A stretch of 60,134 bases of DNA from NCBI GenBank assembly GCA_900767585.1, contig CAAFZP010000055.1:1-60134 (forward strand), written 5' to 3'. Positions within the stretch are counted from its first letter, which is position 1, and each line of letters begins with the position of its first letter. This stretch comes from Lachnospiraceae bacterium (GTDB lineage: Bacteria > Bacillota > Clostridia > Lachnospirales > Lachnospiraceae). The translations under genes and the position numbers were made by a program. Below the pieces are notes generated by a model. It did no database searches and was not told the DNA's origin. It saw only the letters and a list, made by a program, of their open reading frames with translations. Positions 1 to 7,197 of the stretch are shown here, piece after piece.

Positions 1-1
1 A

Positions 2-772
2 CATGATAAATACAGCCCGGATGCTGTCCTGCATCTGATCAGGAATGATCCGGAGCTTTCTACACGTTTCAAAGTTTCAATTTCAACTACTACACTTTAC
101 AGATACATAGATAAAGGCCTGTTTCTTAACTTAACAAATAAGGACTTACCGCATACACCTAAAAAGAAATATAAGCGTGTCCGTCCTGTACAGAAGCGCA
201 GCTCTGCGGGTACAAGTATTGAAATGCGCCCGGCTGATATTCTTTCCCGGGAATACTTCGGTGACTGGGAAATGGATACAGTTAAAGGCGTTCAAAAGAA
301 AACAAAGGGATGTATGTTAGTTCTTACTGAACGTAAAACCCGGGATGAGTTTACTGCAATGCTGCCAGATCAGAAGGCTGCATCTGTAGTTGCTGTGCTG
401 GATGAGCTTGAAGATATCCTTGGGGAAGATTTTTCTAAAGTGTTTCACACTATAACTGTCGATAATGGTGTGGAGTTCTCGGACTTTGAAGGAATGCAGA
501 AATCTAAAAAGCATTCCGGTAATCGTACATCTATTTATTACTGTCATGCATATTCATCTTGCGAACGTGGATCCAACGAAAATGGAAACAGACTAATCCG
601 GCGCCATGCTCCGAAGGGGACAGATCTTGACCAGCTGACGCATGAGGATGTGAAAGAGATCCAGCGATGGATGAATAATTATCCCCGGAAGCTGCTTGGT
701 TATCGAACGTCAGGCGAATTGTTCCGGGAAGAGATGGCTGCAATCGGTGTACCAATAGACGTTTTCCTCTGA
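2..772 (+). CDS. IS30-family transposase, 5' end missing (window edge)
   Basis: DDE transposase that cuts and joins insertion-sequence ends. The frame is open from the first base, so the gene begins outside the window; the first in-frame ATG at 224 lies inside the protein. Visible IS30 catalytic core: WEMDTV (first Asp), then TVDNGVEF (second Asp), then ERGSNENGNRLIRR carrying the Glu, followed by the usual C-terminal tail RKLLGYRTSGELF. No frameshift is visible in the part present. It has no functional link with the downstream genes and marks the left border as mobile-element territory. The right terminal inverted repeat could not be identified because the left end is not in view. Confidence 0.9.
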   Translation, partial: HDKYSPDAVLHLIRNDPELSTRFKVSISTTTLYRYIDKGLFLNLTNKDLPHTPKKKYKRVRPVQKRSSAGTSIEMRPADILSREYFGDWEMDTVKGVQKKTKGCMLVLTERKTRDEFTAMLPDQKAASVVAVLDELEDILGEDFSKVFHTITVDNGVEFSDFEGMQKSKKHSGNRTSIYYCHAYSSCERGSNENGNRLIRRHAPKGTDLDQLTHEDVKEIQRWMNNYPRKLLGYRTSGELFREEMAAIGVPIDVFL

Positions 773-797
773 ATTTAACAACTGAATAAAATTTTTT

Positions 798-840
798 CCG
801 GCTATCTTCCAGGTAGTTTCCTGGTATAACCGGTTTATTT
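798..840 (+). terminator. Hairpin after the IS30 transposase
   Basis: Outer arms CCGGCTAT (798-805) and ATAACCGG (826-833) enclose inner arms CCAGG (809-813) and CCTGG (820-824), followed by TTTATTT. Position 26 bases after the stop suggests a transcription terminator; it may also be part of the IS end. Confidence 0.5.
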
Positions 841-992
841 GCGTGTCATAAACCACGTATTTAAGCCATTTCTTGGCATATCAATATAATATTATTGGAT
901 CCGAAATGATAAAATACTATGAAAATTGCGTGAAAAAACTTGTTGCGTTGGTATTGACAATTTGCAGCATGAAAATCCCCTGCAAAAAAATG

Positions 993-1021
993 GTGCATAA
1001 ACGAGATTCTTATGGTATAAT
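993..1021 (+). promoter_or_regulatory. Extended -10 promoter for the coiled-coil gene
   Basis: TGGTATAAT at 1013-1021 is a perfect extended -10 (TGnTATAAT). The matching -35 position (GTGCAT, 993-998) is poor, as is usual for extended -10 promoters. A TTGACA at 954-959 has no -10 at a suitable distance. Confidence 0.5.
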
Positions 1022-1066
1022 TAAGAAACATATTGGATTATAGACATTCGAAAGGAGAATTATAGA

Positions 1067-2008
1067 ATGGACGTTACTTTGAAGACCACATCGTTTGGTG
1101 GATACGACAAAAAAGCAGTTGAAAATTATATAGACGAATTAACAGCAGAACACGAGAAAGAGGTTGCCGACTTAAAAGCAAACGTATTGAAGCTTTCCGA
1201 GACTGTGAAGAATCTGCACACCATGCGGGAGGTAAATCTGAATGAGTCGTCGAGCACCATTGACAACCTGAAAAAGGTAAATGATGAGCTGCAGGTGGAA
1301 GTAACGCAGCTGCGTGACAAGATGGCAGATTACAAAAAGCGTGATGAAGAGTCCGCTAGCCGTTATGAGTCGATTTCAAGAACATTGCTCGAAGCACGGG
1401 AGAGCGCAGATGCACTGGCAAAGCAGACGCAGAAAGAGTGCGAGGAACTCCGCGCAAAGACAGAGGAAGAATGTGACAGACAGACACAGGAGACGAGTGA
1501 TGCCTGCCGCCAGATGTCAGAGGAGACAACCGCAGAGTGCCAGCGTATGCATGCAGAGACTGTGGCTGCCTGTGAGAGACTTGAGGCAGAGACAAAGAGT
1601 AAATGCCAGGAGCGCAAGGAATCTGCCTATGCAGAGAGTGAGCGCGTCAAACGTGAGGCAAGAGAAGAAGCAGAAAATCTTCGTACACAGACAGAAGCTG
1701 CCTGCCAGTCATTGAATGACCACACAGAAGAGACTTGTGCAAACATGCGTGCAGAAGCGGCTGCAGACTGTGAGGAGATGCGGAGCAAAGCAAGCACAGA
1801 CGCATATACGATGCGTATGAATGTAAAACGGGAATGCGAGAGCGTAAATGAATTTATGAAGCAGATGAAGGCAGCGTTAGATGGCGTAGAACAGGCAGTT
1901 ACAAGCGCAAATGCACAGATGAGCGAAGCAGTCAGCAATGTTTCAGAAGCCGTTGACAAGTCAATCGAAGTTGCGAGCCAGGCATTCTCAGAGACGGATG
2001 GAAACTAA
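1067..2008 (+). CDS. DivIVA-like coiled-coil protein with an 11-residue cysteine repeat
   Basis: 313 residues, no signal peptide or membrane segment. Residues 1-35 resemble the DivIVA N-terminal motif (FGGYDKKAVENYIDEL), used by that family for membrane or polar targeting. Residues 36-110 are ordinary coiled coil. Residues 115-257 form twelve to thirteen consecutive 11-residue units, with Cys at 125, 136, 147, 158, 169, 180, 213, 224, 235 and 257; the same register holds Ser191, Ala202 and Ala246 in the remaining units. The tail (258-313) is Ala/Ser-rich helix. The gene has its own promoter and a terminator, so it is probably monocistronic. A role in cell-pole or envelope organisation is inference; the closest named family is DivIVA/GpsB-like. 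Confidence 0.75.
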   Translation: MDVTLKTTSFGGYDKKAVENYIDELTAEHEKEVADLKANVLKLSETVKNLHTMREVNLNESSSTIDNLKKVNDELQVEVTQLRDKMADYKKRDEESASRYESISRTLLEARESADALAKQTQKECEELRAKTEEECDRQTQETSDACRQMSEETTAECQRMHAETVAACERLEAETKSKCQERKESAYAESERVKREAREEAENLRTQTEAACQSLNDHTEETCANMRAEAAADCEEMRSKASTDAYTMRMNVKRECESVNEFMKQMKAALDGVEQAVTSANAQMSEAVSNVSEAVDKSIEVASQAFSETDGN

Positions 2009-2045
2009 TACACGAGAAGAGAAGTTTGAAAGCAGTATAGAAAGG

Positions 2046-2075
2046 GGCTGTCACATGGGTGTGGCAGCCTTATTG
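2046..2075 (+). terminator. Terminator after the coiled-coil gene
   Basis: Stem GGCTGTCAC (2046-2054) with GTGGCAGCC (2061-2069), 9 pairs including one wobble, followed by TTATT. It separates the coiled-coil gene from the sensor gene. Confidence 0.7.
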
Positions 2076-2109
2076 ATTCATATAAAAGTACGAAGGGGGC
2101 GAAGGGGCT

Positions 2110-3924
2110 ATGGTAATCGAGAACAAATACCTTAGAAAAGCAATTGAAAAAACCGGATACGTTGTGCTTGTCAAGCGCTACATCCAGGGACTGCCGGGAT
2201 CCAGCCTGGTCTATATATCCCCAAATGCATCGGCGATGGGGATGAACGTCGAGCTTTTAAACAAAGGCTTAAAACTGTCGGAGGATTATATCTATCCGGC
2301 AGACCGGGAGAAGGTCATGAAGACAATCCAGCGGGCAATCGAAAACCGGGTGCAGGATTACCAGCACGAATACCGGATGGTCGGAGATGATGGGAAACTG
2401 CGGCAGGCAGTTGCAAACATCTGTATCGGTGCAGTGTCCGAGGAAGAAAATACATACGAAGTAGAATTTTACATCCGGGATATCTCCGGGGAACGGGAAG
2501 AAGAAAAACAGGAAAAAATCAAGGAAGCGATTGAGAAGCCGACAAACCAGATGCAGATATCGAAGGACAGTTCGCTTTTGATCAGCAAACTGGATAATCC
2601 GGGGATGATTCCGCAGATTCAGAAGATGGAGATGATCATGAGCGGGTTCTCCAAGTTGTCCGGCCTTTATTCTGTATTTGTGGATGAAAATGGAAAAGTC
2701 GAATCCACACCGGTTGGACCGGCAACGGATCTTGGCGATTTCTACGATCTGTTTGAGACACCGGCATACAAAGAATATTTCAAGACGATGAAAGAACAAA
2801 TCCTCTCCGAGATGAAACCGCATGTGTTTGACAGAGAGGAAGGCGGAGATGGAAAACTGGCGATGGCACCAATCTGTGTAGGTGACAATCTGCAGGGATT
2901 CTGGGTCCTTGGATCTTATACACCAGAGGATTCCAAGCGGATGGAGGATATCTGCGAGTTGCATTGGTCAGCCGCGGAGCTGGTATCTGACTTCCTGCTG
3001 CAGAGCTATAACTCGATTGTCGAGTCTGCAAAATCACGCGGCGCGGGCAAAAAACTGCGCGAGGAGCTGGCAAGACAGAGCATCGTGAATGCTGCGCTTA
3101 CAAAGATCAGCAGCAAGCTAAGCGAGGATGTGGATCAGGTAATCGCAGAGACATTGCGCGAGGTGGCGCTTCATATGGACCTCGACCGCATGTTTTTATA
3201 TACATTTGACAAGAATCACCCGAAGACATATATGCTTCGGAGCTATTTTGATGTGTCGGGCGACATGCCGGGCGAGGATGTGGTGACACTTCTGCCAGAG
3301 CGGATGTACCTCGTGTTGGATGCGATCAAACGTGGAAATGGATGTTGTATGCTGGACCGCACAAACATGACACAGCGGGATGTGATCAACCTGATGCGGT
3401 ATAATTTCCGCGCAGAGATTGCGTATCCGATTTATCTCGAAGGTAGATTGTATGGCATTTTGATATTTGCAGAGAGCAAGAGTGAACGTGTCTGGACGAA
3501 GGAAGAACTCCGGTTTTCACAGAGCATTTCGTTATTGATCCAGAACATGCTGGAAAATGCAGACGGGGATGATAATGTCAGAAACGTGAATAAACATCTG
3601 ATAGAGACATACAATAGTTTCCATGAGGGAATTTTTATCCGCGACCTGTATACCGGTTATGTATTTTTTGCGAACAAAACATTAAATGATATGCTTGGGT
3701 ACGACCTGACCGGCGGTGACAGCCGCAAGATATTGAAGAATCTGCGGGATAAATTTGAGAATATGGATGGCATGCGCAAGCAGATAGCGGACCGGAAGGT
3801 AAGCAACTGGTGCAGCTATGTACCGGCGTTAGATGAGATCATGGACATCACCGAAGTGCCGATCGAATGGTTGCAGGGCGGCGCCGCAACAATGATTATT
3901 ATGAGAAAAGCTAAGGATAATTAG
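2110..3924 (+). CDS. PAS/GAF multi-sensor protein without an output domain
   Basis: 604 residues, cytoplasmic (no membrane segment). Apparent order: an N-terminal PAS-like domain (about 1-135, ending YEVEFYIRDISGERE); a middle sensory region (about 160-310, containing FSKLSGLYSVFVDENG and ending GFWVLGSYT) that may be PocR-like, though I am not sure; a GAF domain (about 330-485, ending GRLYGILIFAESKSE.. and the helix after it); and a C-terminal degenerate PAS (about 495-600, GIFIRDLYTGYVFFANKTL). There is no GGDEF, EAL, histidine kinase, HD-GYP or DNA-binding domain, so it probably signals by contact with a partner. It stands just before the mbl-flagellar operon on the same strand, with 34 bases between, so co-transcription is possible. 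Confidence 0.7.
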   Translation: MVIENKYLRKAIEKTGYVVLVKRYIQGLPGSSLVYISPNASAMGMNVELLNKGLKLSEDYIYPADREKVMKTIQRAIENRVQDYQHEYRMVGDDGKLRQAVANICIGAVSEEENTYEVEFYIRDISGEREEEKQEKIKEAIEKPTNQMQISKDSSLLISKLDNPGMIPQIQKMEMIMSGFSKLSGLYSVFVDENGKVESTPVGPATDLGDFYDLFETPAYKEYFKTMKEQILSEMKPHVFDREEGGDGKLAMAPICVGDNLQGFWVLGSYTPEDSKRMEDICELHWSAAELVSDFLLQSYNSIVESAKSRGAGKKLREELARQSIVNAALTKISSKLSEDVDQVIAETLREVALHMDLDRMFLYTFDKNHPKTYMLRSYFDVSGDMPGEDVVTLLPERMYLVLDAIKRGNGCCMLDRTNMTQRDVINLMRYNFRAEIAYPIYLEGRLYGILIFAESKSERVWTKEELRFSQSISLLIQNMLENADGDDNVRNVNKHLIETYNSFHEGIFIRDLYTGYVFFANKTLNDMLGYDLTGGDSRKILKNLRDKFENMDGMRKQIADRKVSNWCSYVPALDEIMDITEVPIEWLQGGAATMIIMRKAKDN

Positions 3925-3958
3925 GAAATTTCCGATATATATTAAGGAGGAACAAGAC

Positions 3959-4948
3959 GTGGCAAGTTCAGACATTGGAATCGACCTGGGAACAGCCAGT
4001 ATATTAGTCTATGTGAAGGATAAAGGCGTTGTGCTGAAAGAGCCATCCGTTGTCGCTTATGACAGGGATACCGAGCAGATCAAGGCGATCGGTGAGGAAG
4101 CGCGGCTGATGCTCGGAAGAACACCGGGAAATATCGTTGCGGTGCGGCCGCTCAGACAGGGCGTCATCTCCGATTACAGGACAACAGAGAAGATGCTGAA
4201 GTATTTTATACAGAAGGCAGTTGGAAAAAGCTTCTTTGGCAGAAGACCGCGCATCAGTGTATGTGTGCCGTCTGGCGTTACGGAAGTAGAAAAACGTGCG
4301 GTGGAAGATGCGACGTATCAGGCGGGAGCCAGAGATGTGTACATCATTGAGGAGCCGGTGGCGGCAGCAATCGGTGCCGGTATTGACATTTCCAGACCGT
4401 GTGGAAATATGATCGTGGATATCGGCGGTGGAACGACAGATATTGCAGTGATATCGCTCGATGGCGTAGTGGTATCTTCTTCCATCAAAGTTGCGGGCGA
4501 TGATTTCGATGATGCGATTGTCCGGTTTATGCGGAAGAGACACAATCTTCTGATTGGCGAGCGCTCTGCAGAAGAAATCAAGATTAACATAGGAACTTGT
4601 TACAAACGACCGGAGAATATCTCCATGGATGTCCGTGGACGAAACCTGGTCACCGGTCTTCCGAAAACAGTGACCGTATCTTCCGATGAGACAGAGGAAG
4701 CGCTGCGCGAGGTGACATCCCAGATTGTGGATGCCGTGCATTCTGTATTGGAGCGCACACCGCCGGAGCTTGCGGCAGATATTTCCGACCGAGGAATCGT
4801 ATTGACCGGCGGTGGATCTTTGCTGCACGGACTGGAGGATCTGATCGAGGAAAATACCGGAATCACGACGATGACAGCAGAGGAGCCGCTCACAGCAGTG
4901 GCGATCGGCACAGGAAAGTATATTGAATTTTTGAGTGAACGAAAGTAG
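3959..4948 (+). CDS. mbl: MreB-family actin-like cell shape protein (Mbl)
   Basis: 329 residues. Bacterial actin that polymerises under the membrane and guides lateral wall synthesis. Actin-ATPase signatures: phosphate 1 motif DIGIDLGTASILVY (5-18), EEPVAAAIGAG, phosphate 2 motif DIGGGTTDIAVIS, and adenosine motif GIVLTGGGSLLHGLEDLI near the C terminus. Length matches Mbl (about 333). The start is GTG at 3959, set by AAGGAGG at 3944-3950. The order mbl-flgF-flgG copies the mbl-flhO-flhP arrangement of Bacillus, which favours Mbl over MreB. It is the first gene of the rod operon. Confidence 0.9.
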   Translation: MASSDIGIDLGTASILVYVKDKGVVLKEPSVVAYDRDTEQIKAIGEEARLMLGRTPGNIVAVRPLRQGVISDYRTTEKMLKYFIQKAVGKSFFGRRPRISVCVPSGVTEVEKRAVEDATYQAGARDVYIIEEPVAAAIGAGIDISRPCGNMIVDIGGGTTDIAVISLDGVVVSSSIKVAGDDFDDAIVRFMRKRHNLLIGERSAEEIKINIGTCYKRPENISMDVRGRNLVTGLPKTVTVSSDETEEALREVTSQIVDAVHSVLERTPPELAADISDRGIVLTGGGSLLHGLEDLIEENTGITTMTAEEPLTAVAIGTGKYIEFLSERK

Positions 4949-4962
4949 AAAGCAGGTAGAAG

Positions 4963-5745
4963 ATGGTAAGAGGGTTGTACACAGCCTGGACCGGACTTCG
5001 CAACGAAGAAAAGCGGATGGATGTTGTGACGAACAACATGGCAAATGCAGACACAACCGGATTCAAGAAAATTGACGTCACAGCGCAGTCGTTTGACCGC
5101 CAGCTTGCAGTCAAGATTGACGATCCGACAGTCGGACCGAACCTGAAACAGGGAATCGGAGGCGTTGCGCTCGGTGTGAAGATTGGCGAGACATATTATG
5201 ATATGTCCCAGGGAAATTTCAGACAGACAGACAATCAGTACAATTTCGCTTTATCCGGGGACGGATTTTTTACCATCAGCACGACGAACAAGAGTGGACA
5301 GACAACGACGCGTTATACGCGCGATGGCGATTTCACTGTAACCAGGGACGGTTATCTTGTGACAAAGGATGGCGATTATGTGCTGGCGGAAGGCGGTAAT
5401 CGTATACAGATTCCGAACGCGAACCTCGTGAAGATCAGTGTCAATGAACTCGGCGAGATTTACTCGGGCAACACATACGTTGCAAAATTGCAGCTTGTGG
5501 ATTTCGACAGTTATGATGCTCTGTCAAGCTATGGCGAGAACATGTACGAGCCGGTAAATGGCGCAGTGCAGAAAGCGGCAGATGCCAAGGTGACACAGGG
5601 ATATCTCGAGATGTCAAATGTTAACATGGTAACAGAGATGGTAGATATGATTGCGATTTCGAGAGCCTATGAGACGAACCAGAAGATGGTGAAGACGATC
5701 GACCAGACACTTGATAAGGCAGTCAATGAAATCGGCAGAGTATAG
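4963..5745 (+). CDS. flgF: Flagellar proximal rod protein FlgF (FlhO-type)
   Basis: 260 residues. Rod subunit of the flagellar basal body, exported by the type III apparatus. It has the flagellar axial N-terminal motif (TGLRNEEKRMDVVTNNMANA, ending in the family's NN-ANA signature), the FlgE/F/G central segment (LSGDGFFTIST) and the C-terminal helix EMVDMIAISRAYETNQKM. It lies 14 bases after mbl and about 50 bases before flgG. FlgF and FlgG are paralogues; the assignment to FlgF rests on order (first of the pair) and the weaker match to the FlgG start. Confidence 0.88.
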   Translation: MVRGLYTAWTGLRNEEKRMDVVTNNMANADTTGFKKIDVTAQSFDRQLAVKIDDPTVGPNLKQGIGGVALGVKIGETYYDMSQGNFRQTDNQYNFALSGDGFFTISTTNKSGQTTTRYTRDGDFTVTRDGYLVTKDGDYVLAEGGNRIQIPNANLVKISVNELGEIYSGNTYVAKLQLVDFDSYDALSSYGENMYEPVNGAVQKAADAKVTQGYLEMSNVNMVTEMVDMIAISRAYETNQKMVKTIDQTLDKAVNEIGRV

Positions 5746-5792
5746 AAAAGTGGATTCTATACTCCATATTCCATATGAGGAGGATACGTGAT

Positions 5793-6623
5793 ATGATGCG
5801 ATCACTTTGGACCGCGGCATCCGGCATGCGGGCGCAGCAGGTCAACGTCGATACAATCGCAAACAACGTTGCGAATATCAATACAATCGGATACAAAACA
5901 CAGCAGGCAAGTTTCAAATCCCTGCTGTATCAGAATCTGCAGTCGAAGTCGACAAACAATGCAGGAGAAAACAAACCGGTGGCAGCGGAAGTTGGACTTG
6001 GCAGCCGCGTAGCAGCGATCACAAGTTCATTTACAGAAGGAAACTTAAACCATGTAGAAAACCCGTTCAGCGTGGCACTGGAGGGAGACGGATTCTTCCA
6101 GATCCGGACGGCAGGCGGCGAGCTGCAATATACCCGTGATGGCGGATTCATTATCTCGCCGGTGGCGCAGGGAAACATGCTCTGCACGACCGACGGAAAC
6201 GAAGTGTTAGATGCGTATGGAAATGCAATCGTTCTTCCGAAGGACCGTGTTGCGACTGATTTGGTCGTGAATCAGGATGGCACGCTTGCATTCCCGGATG
6301 CAACCGGAAATCCGGCGACACTGAAAGATGCAGCCGGCAGACCGGTGAAGTTTGGTATTTACCAGTTCAACAACCCGGCCGGTCTTGCAAAAGAAGGAAG
6401 CAACAATTTCTCTGTGACAGTCGCAAGCGGTGCTGCGGTTGCAGAAAATGGAAACGCAAACGTGACAGCAACGAAAACCCACCAGTATTATGAAGAAGGA
6501 TCAAATGTTGATGTCGCAAACGAGATGGTAAACCTGATTGTCGCACAACGTGCTTACGAGATGAATTCCAAAGCAATCCAGGCATCCGACGAAATGATGC
6601 AGCAGGCGAATAATTTACGATAA
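5793..6623 (+). CDS. flgG: Flagellar distal rod protein FlgG
   Basis: 276 residues from the ATG at 5793 (MMRSLWTAASGMRAQQ), chosen because AGGAGG at 5778-5783 sits 9 bases before it; an upstream ATG at 5775 would overlap that site. The N terminus is a textbook FlgG (LWTAASGMRAQQVNVDTIAN), with the central LEGDGFFQIRT segment and the C-terminal EMVNLIVAQRAYEMNSKAIQ. It forms the distal rod joining the basal body to the hook. The stop codon lies inside the left arm of a long inverted repeat that fills the gap to the next gene. Confidence 0.92.
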   Translation: MMRSLWTAASGMRAQQVNVDTIANNVANINTIGYKTQQASFKSLLYQNLQSKSTNNAGENKPVAAEVGLGSRVAAITSSFTEGNLNHVENPFSVALEGDGFFQIRTAGGELQYTRDGGFIISPVAQGNMLCTTDGNEVLDAYGNAIVLPKDRVATDLVVNQDGTLAFPDATGNPATLKDAAGRPVKFGIYQFNNPAGLAKEGSNNFSVTVASGAAVAENGNANVTATKTHQYYEEGSNVDVANEMVNLIVAQRAYEMNSKAIQASDEMMQQANNLR

Positions 6624-6698
6624 TAATTTGGTTATGCGAATGCGTGTTGCGATTCCGAGAGTTCGAAGAACGAAGGAATCGTAATTATTATCGCGTAA
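6615..6698. repeat. Long interrupted inverted repeat between flgG and the rod-binding gene
   Basis: TTACGATAATAATT (6615-6628) is complementary to AATTATTATCGCGTAA (6683-6698) apart from an extra GC, and GCGATTCC (6649-6656) to GGAATCGT (6675-6682) with one wobble. The arms are contiguous on the right, while the left has a roughly 20-base interruption. The RNA could fold into one long stem with a bulge. There is no U-tract, so it is not an evident terminator; it may stabilise mRNA or be a remnant of a small repeat element. Confidence 0.55.
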
Positions 6699-6734
6699 TA
6701 CATACATGCATAGCAGTTATAGGAGGAAACACGA

Positions 6735-7178
6735 ATGGATAACATTACAAACCTGACAAGTAAAGATTATTCATCCTATATCTCCCAGTCACAGACGAAC
6801 AACCTGACCAGCCAGATCAAGAACAGCTCCTCTGCGGAAGCAACCGATGAAGAGATGCTCTCCGCCTGCAAAGAATTCGAGGCATACATGGTGGAACAGT
6901 TTTTCAAACAGGCACAGGAAATGATCAAATCCGAGGACGACGAGGAAGACGGATATGCGGAGTACGCCAGGGATCTGCAGGCACAGCAGTACGCGAAGGC
7001 AGTGAGCGACCAGGGAAAACTGGGACTTGCACAGCAGCTTTATGAATCCATGAAAAAACAGAGCCAAGCAATCACACCTGCCCAGCTGCATGAGATGGAG
7101 CAGGCGGGCACATCTGCACAGGCAGAGAAGGCTGCACAGACAGACAAGACCGGCACATCTGCACAGACAGACAAATAA
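6735..7178 (+). CDS. Rod-binding protein, FlgJ N-terminal domain type
   Basis: 147 residues. Residues about 35-110 match the rod-binding domain of FlgJ (CKEFEAYMVEQFFKQAQEM, then YAEYARDLQAQQYAKAVSD and LGLAQQLYESM), which caps or scaffolds rod assembly. There is no muramidase domain, as in many Firmicutes. The tail is a low-complexity repeat in which GTSAQ and QTDK each occur twice, encoded by near-identical DNA (about 7107-7175), so its length may vary by slippage. Ribosome site AGGAGG at 6721-6726. It completes the rod set flgF-flgG-rod-binding. Confidence 0.8.
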   Translation: MDNITNLTSKDYSSYISQSQTNNLTSQIKNSSSAEATDEEMLSACKEFEAYMVEQFFKQAQEMIKSEDDEEDGYAEYARDLQAQQYAKAVSDQGKLGLAQQLYESMKKQSQAITPAQLHEMEQAGTSAQAEKAAQTDKTGTSAQTDK

Positions 7179-7197
7179 AAACAAATAGGAATCAAAA

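Larger units (their letters stand above)
773..1066. other. Intergenic region behind the transposase
   Basis: 294 bases without a credible gene. It holds a nested hairpin just after the transposase, a 7-bp inverted repeat (TTTGCAG at 961-967 with CTGCAAA at 980-986) that could be an operator or a weak terminator, and the promoter and ribosome site of the next gene (AAAGGAGAA at 1051-1059, 7 bases before the ATG). The IS right end should lie here, but its exact base cannot be set. Confidence 0.5.

Noticed and set aside
2269..2964. Minus-strand open frame of 231 codons
   Set aside because: Lies entirely inside the sensor gene, composition typical for an antisense shadow, no ribosome site or family match.
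3912..3938. Sigma-28-like TAAG-N16-CCGATAT just before mbl
   Set aside because: The start site would fall within or just before the ribosome site AAGGAGG (3944-3950), leaving no usable leader. Possible but too weak to annotate.
4004..5056. Minus-strand open frame of 350 codons across mbl
   Set aside because: Antisense to the well-supported mbl and the start of flgF; rich in Arg, His and Cys as shadows usually are.
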